From an uncultured Phascolarctobacterium sp. (lineage in GTDB: Bacteria > Bacillota > Negativicutes > Acidaminococcales > Acidaminococcaceae): 29,017 bases of DNA. Each line of letters begins with the position of its first letter. Position 1 is the stretch's first letter. This document shows positions 7,772 through 14,450 of this stretch, piece after piece. The translations under genes and the position numbers were made by a program. The DNA is taken from positions 1 through 29,017 of the forward strand of contig UQXH01000022.1 in assembly GCA_900545025.1 (NCBI GenBank), written 5' to 3'. Under the pieces are notes generated by a model that was not told where the DNA came from, did no database searches, and saw only the letters and a list, made by a program, of their open reading frames with translations.

Positions 7772-7990
7772 ATGGCCGTTCCGGAAACTACTGAAACAGA
7801 AAAGAGCAGCTTCAGTGTTACTCGTTTTCTGAGTGAAACTAAGGTAGAATTGAAAAAGGTAACCTGGCCTACCAAACAAGAGCTTATTGCTAATACTATC
7901 GTAGTTCTTATTGCAGTAGTATTGTGTGCGGTGTTGATATGGGTGATTGACACTTTCTTCAGCGTGCTGTTCCGTTTATTCCTGCAATAA
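7772..7990 (+). CDS. secE: Preprotein translocase subunit SecE
   Basis: A 72-residue, single-spanning SecE, the small essential subunit that clamps SecY in the inner membrane. The conserved amphipathic motif VELKKVTWPTKQELI is at residues 25-39 and one membrane helix covers about 40-70 (NTIVVLIAVVLCAVLIWVI). This is the short Gram-positive and Firmicute form, with only one of the three helices of E. coli SecE. ATG at 7772 follows AAGGATGTG. nusG begins 51 bases downstream, in the usual secE-nusG pair. Confidence 0.95.
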   Translation: MAVPETTETEKSSFSVTRFLSETKVELKKVTWPTKQELIANTIVVLIAVVLCAVLIWVIDTFFSVLFRLFLQ

Positions 7991-8008
7991 CGGGCAATAA
8001 GATAATGT

Positions 8009-8041
8009 AAGGAGGATTGGGGAAGCGTTGCTTTCCAATAT
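8009..8041 (+). promoter_or_regulatory. nusG Shine-Dalgarno separated from its start by a hairpin
   Basis: The only good ribosome binding site (AAGGAGG, 8009-8015) lies 26 bases before the ATG at 8042, too far for normal use. The gap holds a hairpin: ATTGG (8016-8020) pairs with CCAAT (8035-8039), and AAG (8023-8025) with CTT (8031-8033), with a G-U pair and one bulged G between, and loop CGTTG. Folding would bring the Shine-Dalgarno to within a few bases of the start. Confidence 0.55.
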
Positions 8042-8575
8042 ATGATGGAAGAAAAACGTTGGTATGTAATTCATACTTATTCCGGATATGAAAATAAAGT
8101 AAGCGCAAACCTGGAACGCAAAGTTCATTCCTTGGGAATGGAAAATGAAATTTTCCGTATAGTTATACCTATGGAGAATGAAATTGAAGTCAAGGATGGC
8201 AAAAAACGCAGTGTCCAACGTAAGGTTTTCCCGGGCTATGTCCTGGTGGAAATGATCGTTAATGACCGCAGCTGGTATGCTGTCCGCAACACTCCTGGTG
8301 TAACCGGCTTTGTCGGTTCAGGTACTAAACCGATTCCGTTGACTGATGAAGAAGTTCGTCAGATTATGCGCTCCATGGGCGTTGACGAGGGTCGGCCTAA
8401 AATTGATTTTCAGTTACAGCAGCTGGTTCGTCTTAAAGCAGGCCCGTTTGCCGATTGCATCGGTAAAGTGGCAGAAATCAATGAAGAGCGCGGTAAATTG
8501 AAAGTTCTTGTTGATATGTTTGGACGTGAAACTCCTGTTGAAATTGATTTTACACAAGTTGAAGAAGCTGAATAA
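8042..8575 (+). CDS. nusG: Transcription termination/antitermination factor NusG
   Basis: A 177-residue NusG, which binds RNA polymerase and couples it to Rho or to the ribosome. The NGN domain is seen in KRWYVIHTYSGYENKV (residues 5-20), the FPGYVLVEM core and the WYAVRNTPGVTGFVG strand. The C-terminal KOW domain runs from about residue 136 (GPFADCIGKVAEINEERGKLKVLVDMFGR). Two consecutive ATGs (8042, 8045) make the first residue uncertain. The ribosome binding site is unusually distant and may act through a hairpin (8016-8039). It lies between secE and rplK as in most bacteria. Confidence 0.96.
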   Translation: MMEEKRWYVIHTYSGYENKVSANLERKVHSLGMENEIFRIVIPMENEIEVKDGKKRSVQRKVFPGYVLVEMIVNDRSWYAVRNTPGVTGFVGSGTKPIPLTDEEVRQIMRSMGVDEGRPKIDFQLQQLVRLKAGPFADCIGKVAEINEERGKLKVLVDMFGRETPVEIDFTQVEEAE

Positions 8576-8593
8576 GTAAGGAGGTGTAATTAA

Positions 8594-9019
8594 ATGCCGA
8601 AAAAAGTCGTTAAGATGGTAAAATTACAGGTACCGGCTGGTAAAGCTACTCCGGCTCCTCCTGTAGGTCCTGCACTTGGTCAGGCTGGTGTTAACATCAT
8701 GGCTTTCGTTAAAGAGTTTAACGAACGTACTGCAAAACAAGCTGGTCTCATCATCCCTGTTGAAATCACTGTTTTTGAAGACCGTTCCTTTACCTTTATC
8801 TGCAAAACTCCGCCGGCTGCAGTTCTGCTGAAAAAAGCTGCTGGTCTGGAAAAAGCATCTGGTGAACCCAACAAAAAGAAAGTTGCTAAACTGGGTCGTG
8901 ACAAAGTTCGCGAAATCGCAGAAAGCAAGATGGCTGACCTGAACGCTGCTGACGTTGAAGCTGCTATGAGAATGGTAGAAGGTACTGCACGCAGCATGGG
9001 TATTGTTATTGAAGACTAA
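8594..9019 (+). CDS. rplK: 50S ribosomal protein L11
   Basis: A 141-residue L11, which binds the GTPase-associated centre of 23S rRNA and is the thiostrepton site. The N-terminal domain KLQVPAGKATPAPPVGPALGQAGVNIM (residues 10-36) contains the proline-rich helix that contacts thiostrepton, and the C-terminal RNA-binding domain includes ARSMGIVIED. Length is standard. ATG at 8594 follows AAGGAGGTG, 18 bases after the nusG stop, and the gene is clearly co-transcribed with nusG. Confidence 0.98.
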   Translation: MPKKVVKMVKLQVPAGKATPAPPVGPALGQAGVNIMAFVKEFNERTAKQAGLIIPVEITVFEDRSFTFICKTPPAAVLLKKAAGLEKASGEPNKKKVAKLGRDKVREIAESKMADLNAADVEAAMRMVEGTARSMGIVIED

Positions 9020-9034
9020 TCCCTGTCTTCGGAA

Positions 9035-9065
9035 ATTAGTGGGAGGCTTAAACCGTTAATACCAC
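9035..9065 (+). promoter_or_regulatory. Candidate L1-binding mRNA element between rplK and rplA
   Basis: GTGG (9039-9042) can pair with CCAC (9062-9065) and TTAA (9048-9051) with TTAA (9056-9059), leaving an asymmetric internal loop with GGAGGC on one side. This is the general layout of L1 target sites in rRNA and in L1 mRNA leaders (helix, asymmetric loop with GAGG-like sequence, helix). A further ACTAAT/ATTAGT pairing (9015-9020 with 9035-9040) lies just upstream. The short helices make this a tentative call. Confidence 0.35.
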
Positions 9066-9082
9066 ATAGGAGGAATTTTTTA

Positions 9083-9775
9083 ATGGGTAAAAAGTACAAT
9101 GACGCTTTGAAACTTATCGAAGCTGACAAACTCTACTCTCCGAAAGAAGCAGTAGAACTGGTTAAGAAAACCGCAACTACTAAATTCGATAGCACTGTTG
9201 AAGTTGCATTCCGTCTGGGCGTAAACCCGAAATATGCTGATCAGCAAGTACGTGGCGCTCTGGTCCTGCCTCACGGCACTGGCAAATCCAAGACTGTCCT
9301 TGTTTTTGCTAAAGGCCCCAAAATTGCAGAAGCAGAAGCTGCTGGCGCAGACTTTGTTGGCGGCGAAGAATATGTAGCTAAGATTCAAGGCGGCTGGACT
9401 GATTTTGATGTCTGCGTAGCTACTCCCGATATGATGGGTCTTGTTGGTCGTCTTGGTAAAATCCTCGGTCCTAAAGGCTTGATGCCTAACCCGAAGGTTG
9501 GCACTGTTACCATGGACGTAACTCGTGCTGTAAACGAAATCAAAGCTGGTAAAATCGAGTATCGTACCGATAAAGCCGGCAATGTACAAGCTCCTATCGG
9601 TAAAGTATCCTTTACTGAAGAACAGCTTTTGGCAAACTACATCACTCTGGCAGAAACCTTGATCAAGGTTAAGCCGTCTGGCGCTAAAGGTCAGTACATG
9701 AAAACCATCACCATGTCCACTACTATGGGCCCTGGCGTAAAGGTTGACGTGCTGAAAGCAACCAGCGACAAATAA
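9083..9775 (+). CDS. rplA: 50S ribosomal protein L1
   Basis: A 230-residue L1, the protein of the L1 stalk that moves with deacylated tRNA in the E site. The visible family pattern is KYNDALKLIEADKLYSPKEAVELVKKTATTKFDSTVEVAFRLGVNPKYADQQ in outline (residues 4-56), then TPDMMGLVGRLGKILGPKGLMPNPKVGT, the signature of the family. In several bacteria L1 represses its own operon by binding the mRNA; a candidate site is at 9035-9065. ATG at 9083 follows TAGGAGG (9067-9073). It is the last gene before the L10 leader. Confidence 0.98.
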   Translation: MGKKYNDALKLIEADKLYSPKEAVELVKKTATTKFDSTVEVAFRLGVNPKYADQQVRGALVLPHGTGKSKTVLVFAKGPKIAEAEAAGADFVGGEEYVAKIQGGWTDFDVCVATPDMMGLVGRLGKILGPKGLMPNPKVGTVTMDVTRAVNEIKAGKIEYRTDKAGNVQAPIGKVSFTEEQLLANYITLAETLIKVKPSGAKGQYMKTITMSTTMGPGVKVDVLKATSDK

Positions 9776-9817
9776 TTTAGTTTTGTAGTTTCTAATATTT
9801 TACTAAATCAGAAGATT

Positions 9818-9930
9818 ATCGGGCCATAGACAGCAGGTGCTCTGCGTAAGTATTTTTAATACGCCTGCCGAGGCTGGAGCGTGAAGATATAGACCTTCCG
9901 ACCTCCGGCTACGGCCGAGAGGTCTTTTTG
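9818..9930 (+). ncRNA. L10 leader, autoregulatory mRNA element of rplJ-rplL
   Basis: The rplA-rplJ intergenic region holds the conserved L10-leader elements: GACAGCAGGTGC (9829-9840), a variable hairpin, and GCCTGCCGAGGCTGGAGCGTGAAGAT (9863-9888, given here as two motifs: GCCTGCCGAGG and CTGGAGCGTGAAGAT). In family knowledge (Rfam L10_leader) the L10(L12)4 complex binds this RNA to repress rplJL. It ends in an intrinsic terminator (9900-9929), so control here is probably by transcription attenuation. Confidence 0.88.
9900..9929 (+). terminator. Attenuator hairpin at the end of the L10 leader
   Basis: GACCTC (9900-9905) pairs with GAGGTC (9919-9924), with an inner CGGC/GCCG stem and loop TACG, followed by TTTTT. 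AGACCT at 9891-9896 can compete for AGGTCT (9920-9925), which allows an alternative fold. Confidence 0.75.
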
Positions 9931-9967
9931 ATTTAATAAATAATATCAAAAAAGGAGGTGCAATCCA

Positions 9968-10495
9968 ATGGCAGTTATCAGACCTGAAAAGGTAGCTAAA
10001 GTTGCTGAGCTGAAAGAATTGCTGACCAGCTCCAAATGTGCAATTTTGGTTGACTTCTGTGGTTTAACTGTTGCTCAGGATACCGTACTGCGCCGTAAGA
10101 TGCGCGAAGCTGGCGTAAACTACAGCGTAGTTAAAAATACCCTTCTCCGCATTGCAGCTGAAGAAGCTGGTATTGAAGGCCTGGAGCCGGTTCTGGAACA
10201 TAATACCGCTATCGCTGTTGCTCCGGAAGATCCTGTTGCAGTTGCAAAGATTATTTGCGAATTCGCAAAAGAAAACAAAGCACTGAAAGTTAAAATTGGT
10301 GTGCTTGACGGTAAAGTTATCAGCGCTGACGAAATCAAAGCACTGGCAGCATTGCCGCCGAAAGAAGTACTTATTGCCAAAATGCTGGGCAGCATGAATG
10401 CTCCTATCAGCGGTTTTGTCAATGTACTCCAAGGTACTATCCGCAATGTTGTATACGCTCTCGAAGCTGTACGCAAACAAAAAGAATCCGCTTAA
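9968..10495 (+). CDS. rplJ: 50S ribosomal protein L10
   Basis: A 175-residue L10, the base of the ribosomal stalk that carries L7/L12 dimers on its C-terminal helix. The N-terminal rRNA-binding part is seen in IRPEKVAKVAELKELLTSSKCAILVDFCGLT and in MREAGVNYSVVKNTLLRIAAEE. The C-terminal helix after residue 150 (TIRNVVYALEAVRKQKESA) binds L7/L12. ATG at 9968 follows AAAGGAGG (9951-9958). It sits downstream of its own leader, which fits autoregulation, and 70 bases upstream of rplL. Confidence 0.98.
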   Translation: MAVIRPEKVAKVAELKELLTSSKCAILVDFCGLTVAQDTVLRRKMREAGVNYSVVKNTLLRIAAEEAGIEGLEPVLEHNTAIAVAPEDPVAVAKIICEFAKENKALKVKIGVLDGKVISADEIKALAALPPKEVLIAKMLGSMNAPISGFVNVLQGTIRNVVYALEAVRKQKESA

Positions 10496-10565
10496 TGTGC
10501 GGTGCGCTGCGTAAAGCAGTTTAAAATATTAAAATTAACACTTACTTATATTGGAGGTAAATGAA

Positions 10566-10934
10566 ATGAATAAAGAACAAATCATCGAAGCTATTGAATC
10601 TATGACCGTACTCGAACTCTCTGAACTCGTAAAAGCTCTGGAAGAAAAATTCGGCGTATCCGCTGCTGCTCCGGTAGCTGTTGCTGCTGCTCCGGCTGCT
10701 GCTGGCGAAGCTGCTGCTGAAAAAACTGAATTTGACGTTGTTCTGACCGCTGCTGGCGCTTCCAAAATCAACGTTATCAAAGTTGTTCGCGAAGTAACCG
10801 GCCTGGGCCTGAAAGAAGCTAAAGAAATCGTTGACGGCGCACCGAAAGCTATTAAAGAAAAAGTTTCCAAAGCTGACGCTGACGCTCTGAAAGCTAAACT
10901 TGAAGAAGCTGGCGCAACTGTAGAAGTAAAATAA
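10566..10934 (+). CDS. rplL: 50S ribosomal protein L7/L12
   Basis: A 122-residue L7/L12, which recruits translational GTPases. An N-terminal dimerisation domain (residues 1-32, MNKEQIIEAIESMTVLELSE), an Ala-rich hinge (about 33-55) and a C-terminal domain with GLGLKEAKEIVDGAPKAIKEKVSK follow in order. The start is ATG at 10566; an in-frame TTG at 10551 overlaps the ribosome binding site TTGGAGG and is not the start. An ATG at 10561 is in another frame. The gene ends at a strong terminator, so it is not co-transcribed with rpoB. Confidence 0.97.
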   Translation: MNKEQIIEAIESMTVLELSELVKALEEKFGVSAAAPVAVAAAPAAAGEAAAEKTEFDVVLTAAGASKINVIKVVREVTGLGLKEAKEIVDGAPKAIKEKVSKADADALKAKLEEAGATVEVK

Positions 10935-10949
10935 TTTTACTTTTTGTAA

Positions 10950-10982
10950 AAACTCCATCCTGAAAAGGATGGAGTTTTTTTG
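10950..10982 (+). terminator. Strong intrinsic terminator of the ribosomal protein operon
   Basis: AAACTCCATCC (10950-10960) pairs with GGATGGAGTTT (10967-10977), loop TGAAAA, followed by seven or more T. It separates rplL from the efflux operon and rpoB. Confidence 0.92.
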
Positions 10983-11023
10983 TTTTATTGCAGGAATTAT
11001 TACCTTAGGCAGAGAAATATAAA

Positions 11024-11039
11024 AATCAAACGATTGATT
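11024..11039 (+). promoter_or_regulatory. Probable operator of the TetR-family regulator
   Basis: A perfect inverted repeat AATCAA-ACGA-TTGATT (11024-11039) just upstream of the regulator gene and next to a TATAAA (11018-11023) that may be the -10. TetR-family repressors normally bind such palindromes over their own promoter; this is inference. No good -35 is seen. Confidence 0.5.
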
Positions 11040-11056
11040 GAAAAGAGGCGGTGAGC

Positions 11057-11671
11057 ATGGAAAAAATAAGCAGCAAAGAAAAAATTTTGTCAGAAGCGGG
11101 GCGACTGTTTGCAGAAAAAGGTTTTCATGGTGTCGGTATCAGGGAAATAACAGCTGCGGCTGCGGTCAACAGTTCAGCTGTTTCCTACTATTTTGGCGGT
11201 AAATATGGCCTTTATTGCGCGGTAATAGCAAATGTGGCGTCTATGCTTACTTCTTCTCTGAGCAGTCGGGAGATACAAAGGCTATCCCCGTATGAAATCA
11301 TCAAACTGTATGCCGAGACAGTGAAGAGTATTCACTGCCGCTATCCTTATTTTGTCAGACTGCTGTATCACGAACTGTTGCTGCCTACTGATGTAATGGG
11401 CAGATTTGCAGCCGAAACATTGCAGCCGGTTGTAAGTATTTTACGCCATGCATTGGAGACGGGGAAAAAGAACGGTATCTTTAAAGCCGATCTGGATACA
11501 GATAAAGCTATTATGATGCTGGCAGGGGCGATAAATTTTTATTATCTGGCCCGTCCGATTCATCAAAGTGTTATCGAACAGGATGAAGTTTTTTCAGAAC
11601 AGTATATCGAAACGGTATTGGCGATATTTTTCCAGGGAATAAGCAGGAGAGAACGATATGAAGAAATATAA
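11057..11671 (+). CDS. TetR-family transcriptional regulator, CecR/YbiH-like
   Basis: A 204-residue TetR-type regulator. The N-terminal HTH is clear: EKILSEAGRLFAEKGFHGVGIREI, then NSSAVSYYFGGKYGLYCAV. The C-terminal region (SIHCRYPYFVRLLYHELLLPTD, and GAINFYYLARP) resembles the ligand domain of CecR (YbiH). In E. coli CecR controls ybhGFSR, which encodes the same set of parts as the genes here; this supports a local repressor role. The start is ATG at 11057, 8 bases after AGAGG (11044-11048); a GTG at 11051 is too close to that site. The gene overlaps the adaptor gene by 14 bases. The ligand is unknown. Confidence 0.85.
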   Translation: MEKISSKEKILSEAGRLFAEKGFHGVGIREITAAAAVNSSAVSYYFGGKYGLYCAVIANVASMLTSSLSSREIQRLSPYEIIKLYAETVKSIHCRYPYFVRLLYHELLLPTDVMGRFAAETLQPVVSILRHALETGKKNGIFKADLDTDKAIMMLAGAINFYYLARPIHQSVIEQDEVFSEQYIETVLAIFFQGISRRERYEEI

Positions 11672-12635
11672 GATAACGGCTGTTGTTACAGTGGTCATCG
11701 TCCTATTGTGTGCAGCCGGATATAAATTATACCTGCAAAAAAAGAATGAGCGCATGTTTACTGGTACTATTGAAGTTACAAAGGTAGATATTGTACCTAA
11801 GATTTCCGGCTACCTTACCGCTATCAATGTTACGGAGGGCGACCGGGTTGGCAAGGGGACTTTGATGGCTCAGATAGAAAGCAAGGACTACCTGCTGCAG
11901 CTTGAGCATGACCAAGCCGCGCTGGCTGGTGCTGAGGCTGTACTGGAAGATTTACGCAAAGGCGCCAGGGCAGAGGAATTGGAGCAGGCAGCGGCGCAGT
12001 CGGCAGCAGCGGCATCGGTATATCGTAAGGCGGAACGTGACTGGCAGAGATATAAAGCTTTATATGATGATGGCGCAGTTTCAAGGCAGCAGTATGATGA
12101 AGCGGAAAACGCTGTTACGGTTGCCCAAAGACAGTTAGAAGCTGCGGAGGCGGCTTTGCGTCTGTTAGAAAAGGGTACCCGTGAGGATCAGCTGGCAGCT
12201 CAGCAGGAAGAAGTGAAGCGGTGTGAGGCCTTGGTACAGCAAAGCGAGAGAAATGTAGCTTATACTGAGCTGACCAGTCCTGTTGATGGGCTTGTCCTGA
12301 CTAAGAATTATGAAACTGGTGAATATGTCGCTGCAGGTACAGCGGTAATGACTGTGGCAGATATGTCTGACTGCTGGGTCAAGATTTATCTTCCGTCGGA
12401 AATGTTGGGGCAGATTTCCTATAGGCAACAGGTCAAAGTACATATTGATGCTTTTCCTGATAAAGAATTTCTTGGCAGGATTGATGAGATAAGCGATCAG
12501 GCTGAATATACGCCGCGTCAAAGCATTACCGCACGTGAAAGAGCTAATATGGTTTTCTATGTCAAGGTAAGGCTTGATAATGATAGTTTTATTTTTAAAC
12601 CGGGAATGATTGCGGATGTGATACTTGATGACTGA
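11658..12635 (+). CDS. HlyD-type membrane fusion (periplasmic adaptor) protein, YbhG-like
   Basis: A 325-residue adaptor protein. An N-terminal membrane anchor (residues 6-26, ITAVVTVVIVLLCAAGYKLYL) is followed by the half-lipoyl strand VDIVPKISGYLTAINVTEGDRVGKG, a long coiled coil (about 75-190, with the repeated RKGARAEELEQAA and EKGTREDQLAAQ typical of YbhG), the second half-lipoyl segment (TELTSPVDGLVLTKNYETGEYVAAG) and a beta-barrel with EYTPRQSITARE. It links an inner membrane pump to the outer envelope, which makes sense in a diderm Firmicute. ATG at 11658 follows AGGAGA (11645-11650). It lies between the regulator and the ATPases, with overlaps that point to translational coupling. 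No outer membrane channel gene is present nearby. Confidence 0.88.
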   Translation: MKKYKITAVVTVVIVLLCAAGYKLYLQKKNERMFTGTIEVTKVDIVPKISGYLTAINVTEGDRVGKGTLMAQIESKDYLLQLEHDQAALAGAEAVLEDLRKGARAEELEQAAAQSAAAASVYRKAERDWQRYKALYDDGAVSRQQYDEAENAVTVAQRQLEAAEAALRLLEKGTREDQLAAQQEEVKRCEALVQQSERNVAYTELTSPVDGLVLTKNYETGEYVAAGTAVMTVADMSDCWVKIYLPSEMLGQISYRQQVKVHIDAFPDKEFLGRIDEISDQAEYTPRQSITARERANMVFYVKVRLDNDSFIFKPGMIADVILDD

Positions 12636-13554
12636 GGCGGTAAAGGTAGAAGAAGTAAGTAAATATTTTACTGCAGTAAAAGCAGTAGATAAGTTATCAA
12701 TGCAGGTAGCCATGGGAGAGATAATGGGGCTGGTAGGGCCTGATGGTGCCGGGAAGACTACGCTGATGCGGATTATGACTGGTATTTATGGTGATTATAC
12801 CGGCAAGGTTACTGTTTTGGGCTGTGCCGACAAGCTGGAAAAAATTAAGGCGCAGATAGGGTATATGCCGCAGCAGTTCAGTCTATACCAAAATATGACG
12901 CTGCTGGAAAATCTGCAGTTTATAGCTGCTTTATATAATTTGGAGAAATCTGATGCGGAAGCAAAAATCAGCTATATGCTGCAGTTTACAGGTCTGTGGC
13001 CGTTTAAGGAACGCTTAGCAGGCAAGCTTTCCGGCGGGATGAAACAAAAACTGGCTCTGGCGGCAGCAGTGCTGCATAAGCCGCAGGTACTTTTTTTGGA
13101 CGAGCCTACTACCGGAGTAGACCCGGTAGCGCGCAGGGAGTTTTGGCAGCTTCTGTATACGTTGAATAAAGAAGGCATGACTGTAATTGTCGCTACTCCT
13201 TATATGGATGAAGCCGCACTTTGTCACAGGATACTCTTTCTGCAGCAGGGACGGAAGCTAATCTGTCAAACTCCGCAGCATATCATAGATACATATCCCT
13301 ATACTGTATTACAGGTAGCAAGTAAAGAACGCAGTCTGCCCCGATTATTAAACGGATGTTATTTGCTGGATATGGAATTTTTCAGCGATACTTATCACAT
13401 TATCACGGATCAGCCGGACAGGACGACAAGCGAAATACGGAATCGCCTGAATACTTATTATGAGATGATACCGGAGATTAAGATAATAACGCCTTCATTG
13501 GAGGACGCCTTTATCCTTTTAGCCGAGAAAGGAGCTTCGTCATGGCAGCAGTAA
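12628..13554 (+). CDS. ABC transporter ATP-binding protein 1 (YbhF N-half-like)
   Basis: A 308-residue nucleotide-binding subunit. Walker A is GPDGAGKTT (37-45, with Asp where Asn or Ser is usual), the Q-loop is YMPQQFSLY, the signature is LSGGMKQ (134-140) and Walker B with the catalytic Glu is LFLDEP (155-160). The H-loop His is replaced: the sequence reads VATPYMDEA with Pro at 191. It resembles the N-terminal half of E. coli YbhF, which fuses two such domains in one chain; here the halves are separate genes. The start is ATG at 12628, which overlaps the adaptor gene by 8 bases; a TTG three bases earlier is less likely. It overlaps the second ATPase by 13 bases. Confidence 0.9.
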   Translation: MTEAVKVEEVSKYFTAVKAVDKLSMQVAMGEIMGLVGPDGAGKTTLMRIMTGIYGDYTGKVTVLGCADKLEKIKAQIGYMPQQFSLYQNMTLLENLQFIAALYNLEKSDAEAKISYMLQFTGLWPFKERLAGKLSGGMKQKLALAAAVLHKPQVLFLDEPTTGVDPVARREFWQLLYTLNKEGMTVIVATPYMDEAALCHRILFLQQGRKLICQTPQHIIDTYPYTVLQVASKERSLPRLLNGCYLLDMEFFSDTYHIITDQPDRTTSEIRNRLNTYYEMIPEIKIITPSLEDAFILLAEKGASSWQQ

Positions 13555-14450
13555 TCAGGACAGAAGATTTAACTGTCCGTTTTGGTAATTTTACAGCTGT
13601 CGACAGGTTGAATCTGCACATTGAGCCGGGGCAGATATTTGGCTTTCTTGGGCCTAATGGCAGCGGTAAGTCGACTACGGTGAGGGTTTTATGCGGTATT
13701 TTGCCGCCGTCGGCTGGTAAGTGCTACATTTTAGGACATGATATAGCAGCTGAAAAAAAGGATATACGGCAAAAAATAGGTTATATGTCGCAAAAGTTTA
13801 GTCTCTATCAGGACTTAACGGTACTGGAAAATCTTGAGTTTTATGCCGGCGTATATGATATAGCTCAAGAACACCGTCAGGCAAGGATTACAAAGATGCT
13901 GGAGCTGGCAGGACTGCAGGAGGAAAGACATATCCTGACGGGCAGTCTGTCTGTCGGGATAAGGCAACGCTTGGCTCTGAGCTGCGCAGTAATCCACGAG
14001 CCGCAGATACTATTTTTGGATGAACCGACTTCCGGGGTAGACCCTAAGGGGAGGCGGCTGTTTTGGAGAATAATTTATCATTTAGCCGCTGCCGGTACTA
14101 CGGTACTTATTACGACGCATTTTATGGATGAAGCAGAACATTGTGACCAGGTAGGTTTTATCAATGAGGGCAGATTAGTTGCCTGCGGCAGTCCGCAGGA
14201 ACTGAAAAAGAGTATTGAAGGAATCTTAGTTAATATTGCTGCTGACGACAGCATGCAGCTGTTTACCGCATTACAGGAGGCACACTTACCGTTAGCTGAT
14301 AGTTATATCTGTGGAAATAATGTACGGTTGCGGCTTGCGGAAAAGGCTTTGCCGCTGTTGGCGGCCTGGGATTATGAGATTATTGCTCCTGCCATGGAAG
14401 ATGTCTTTATTTATTATGTAAGGAAACAGGGGAAAGTTGATTATGAGTAG
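13542..14450 (+). CDS. ABC transporter ATP-binding protein 2 (YbhF C-half-like)
   Basis: A 302-residue nucleotide-binding subunit. Walker A is GPNGSGKST (37-45), the Q-loop YMSQKFSLY, Walker B LFLDEP (157-162) and the H-loop TTHFMDEA keeps its His (193). The signature is LSVGIRQ (136-142) instead of LSGG. The C-terminal 70 residues (ITTHF... to AMEDVFIYYVRK) match the accessory domain of drug-type ABC-2 exporters. It overlaps ATPase 1 upstream (13 bases) and the permease downstream (8 bases). ATG at 13542 follows AAAGGAGC. It probably forms a heterodimer with ATPase 1. Confidence 0.92.
   Translation: MAAVIRTEDLTVRFGNFTAVDRLNLHIEPGQIFGFLGPNGSGKSTTVRVLCGILPPSAGKCYILGHDIAAEKKDIRQKIGYMSQKFSLYQDLTVLENLEFYAGVYDIAQEHRQARITKMLELAGLQEERHILTGSLSVGIRQRLALSCAVIHEPQILFLDEPTSGVDPKGRRLFWRIIYHLAAAGTTVLITTHFMDEAEHCDQVGFINEGRLVACGSPQELKKSIEGILVNIAADDSMQLFTALQEAHLPLADSYICGNNVRLRLAEKALPLLAAWDYEIIAPAMEDVFIYYVRKQGKVDYE

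Noticed and set aside
10551..10565. Upstream TTG start for rplL
   Set aside because: The TTG overlaps the ribosome binding site; ATG at 10566 gives the standard N-terminus.
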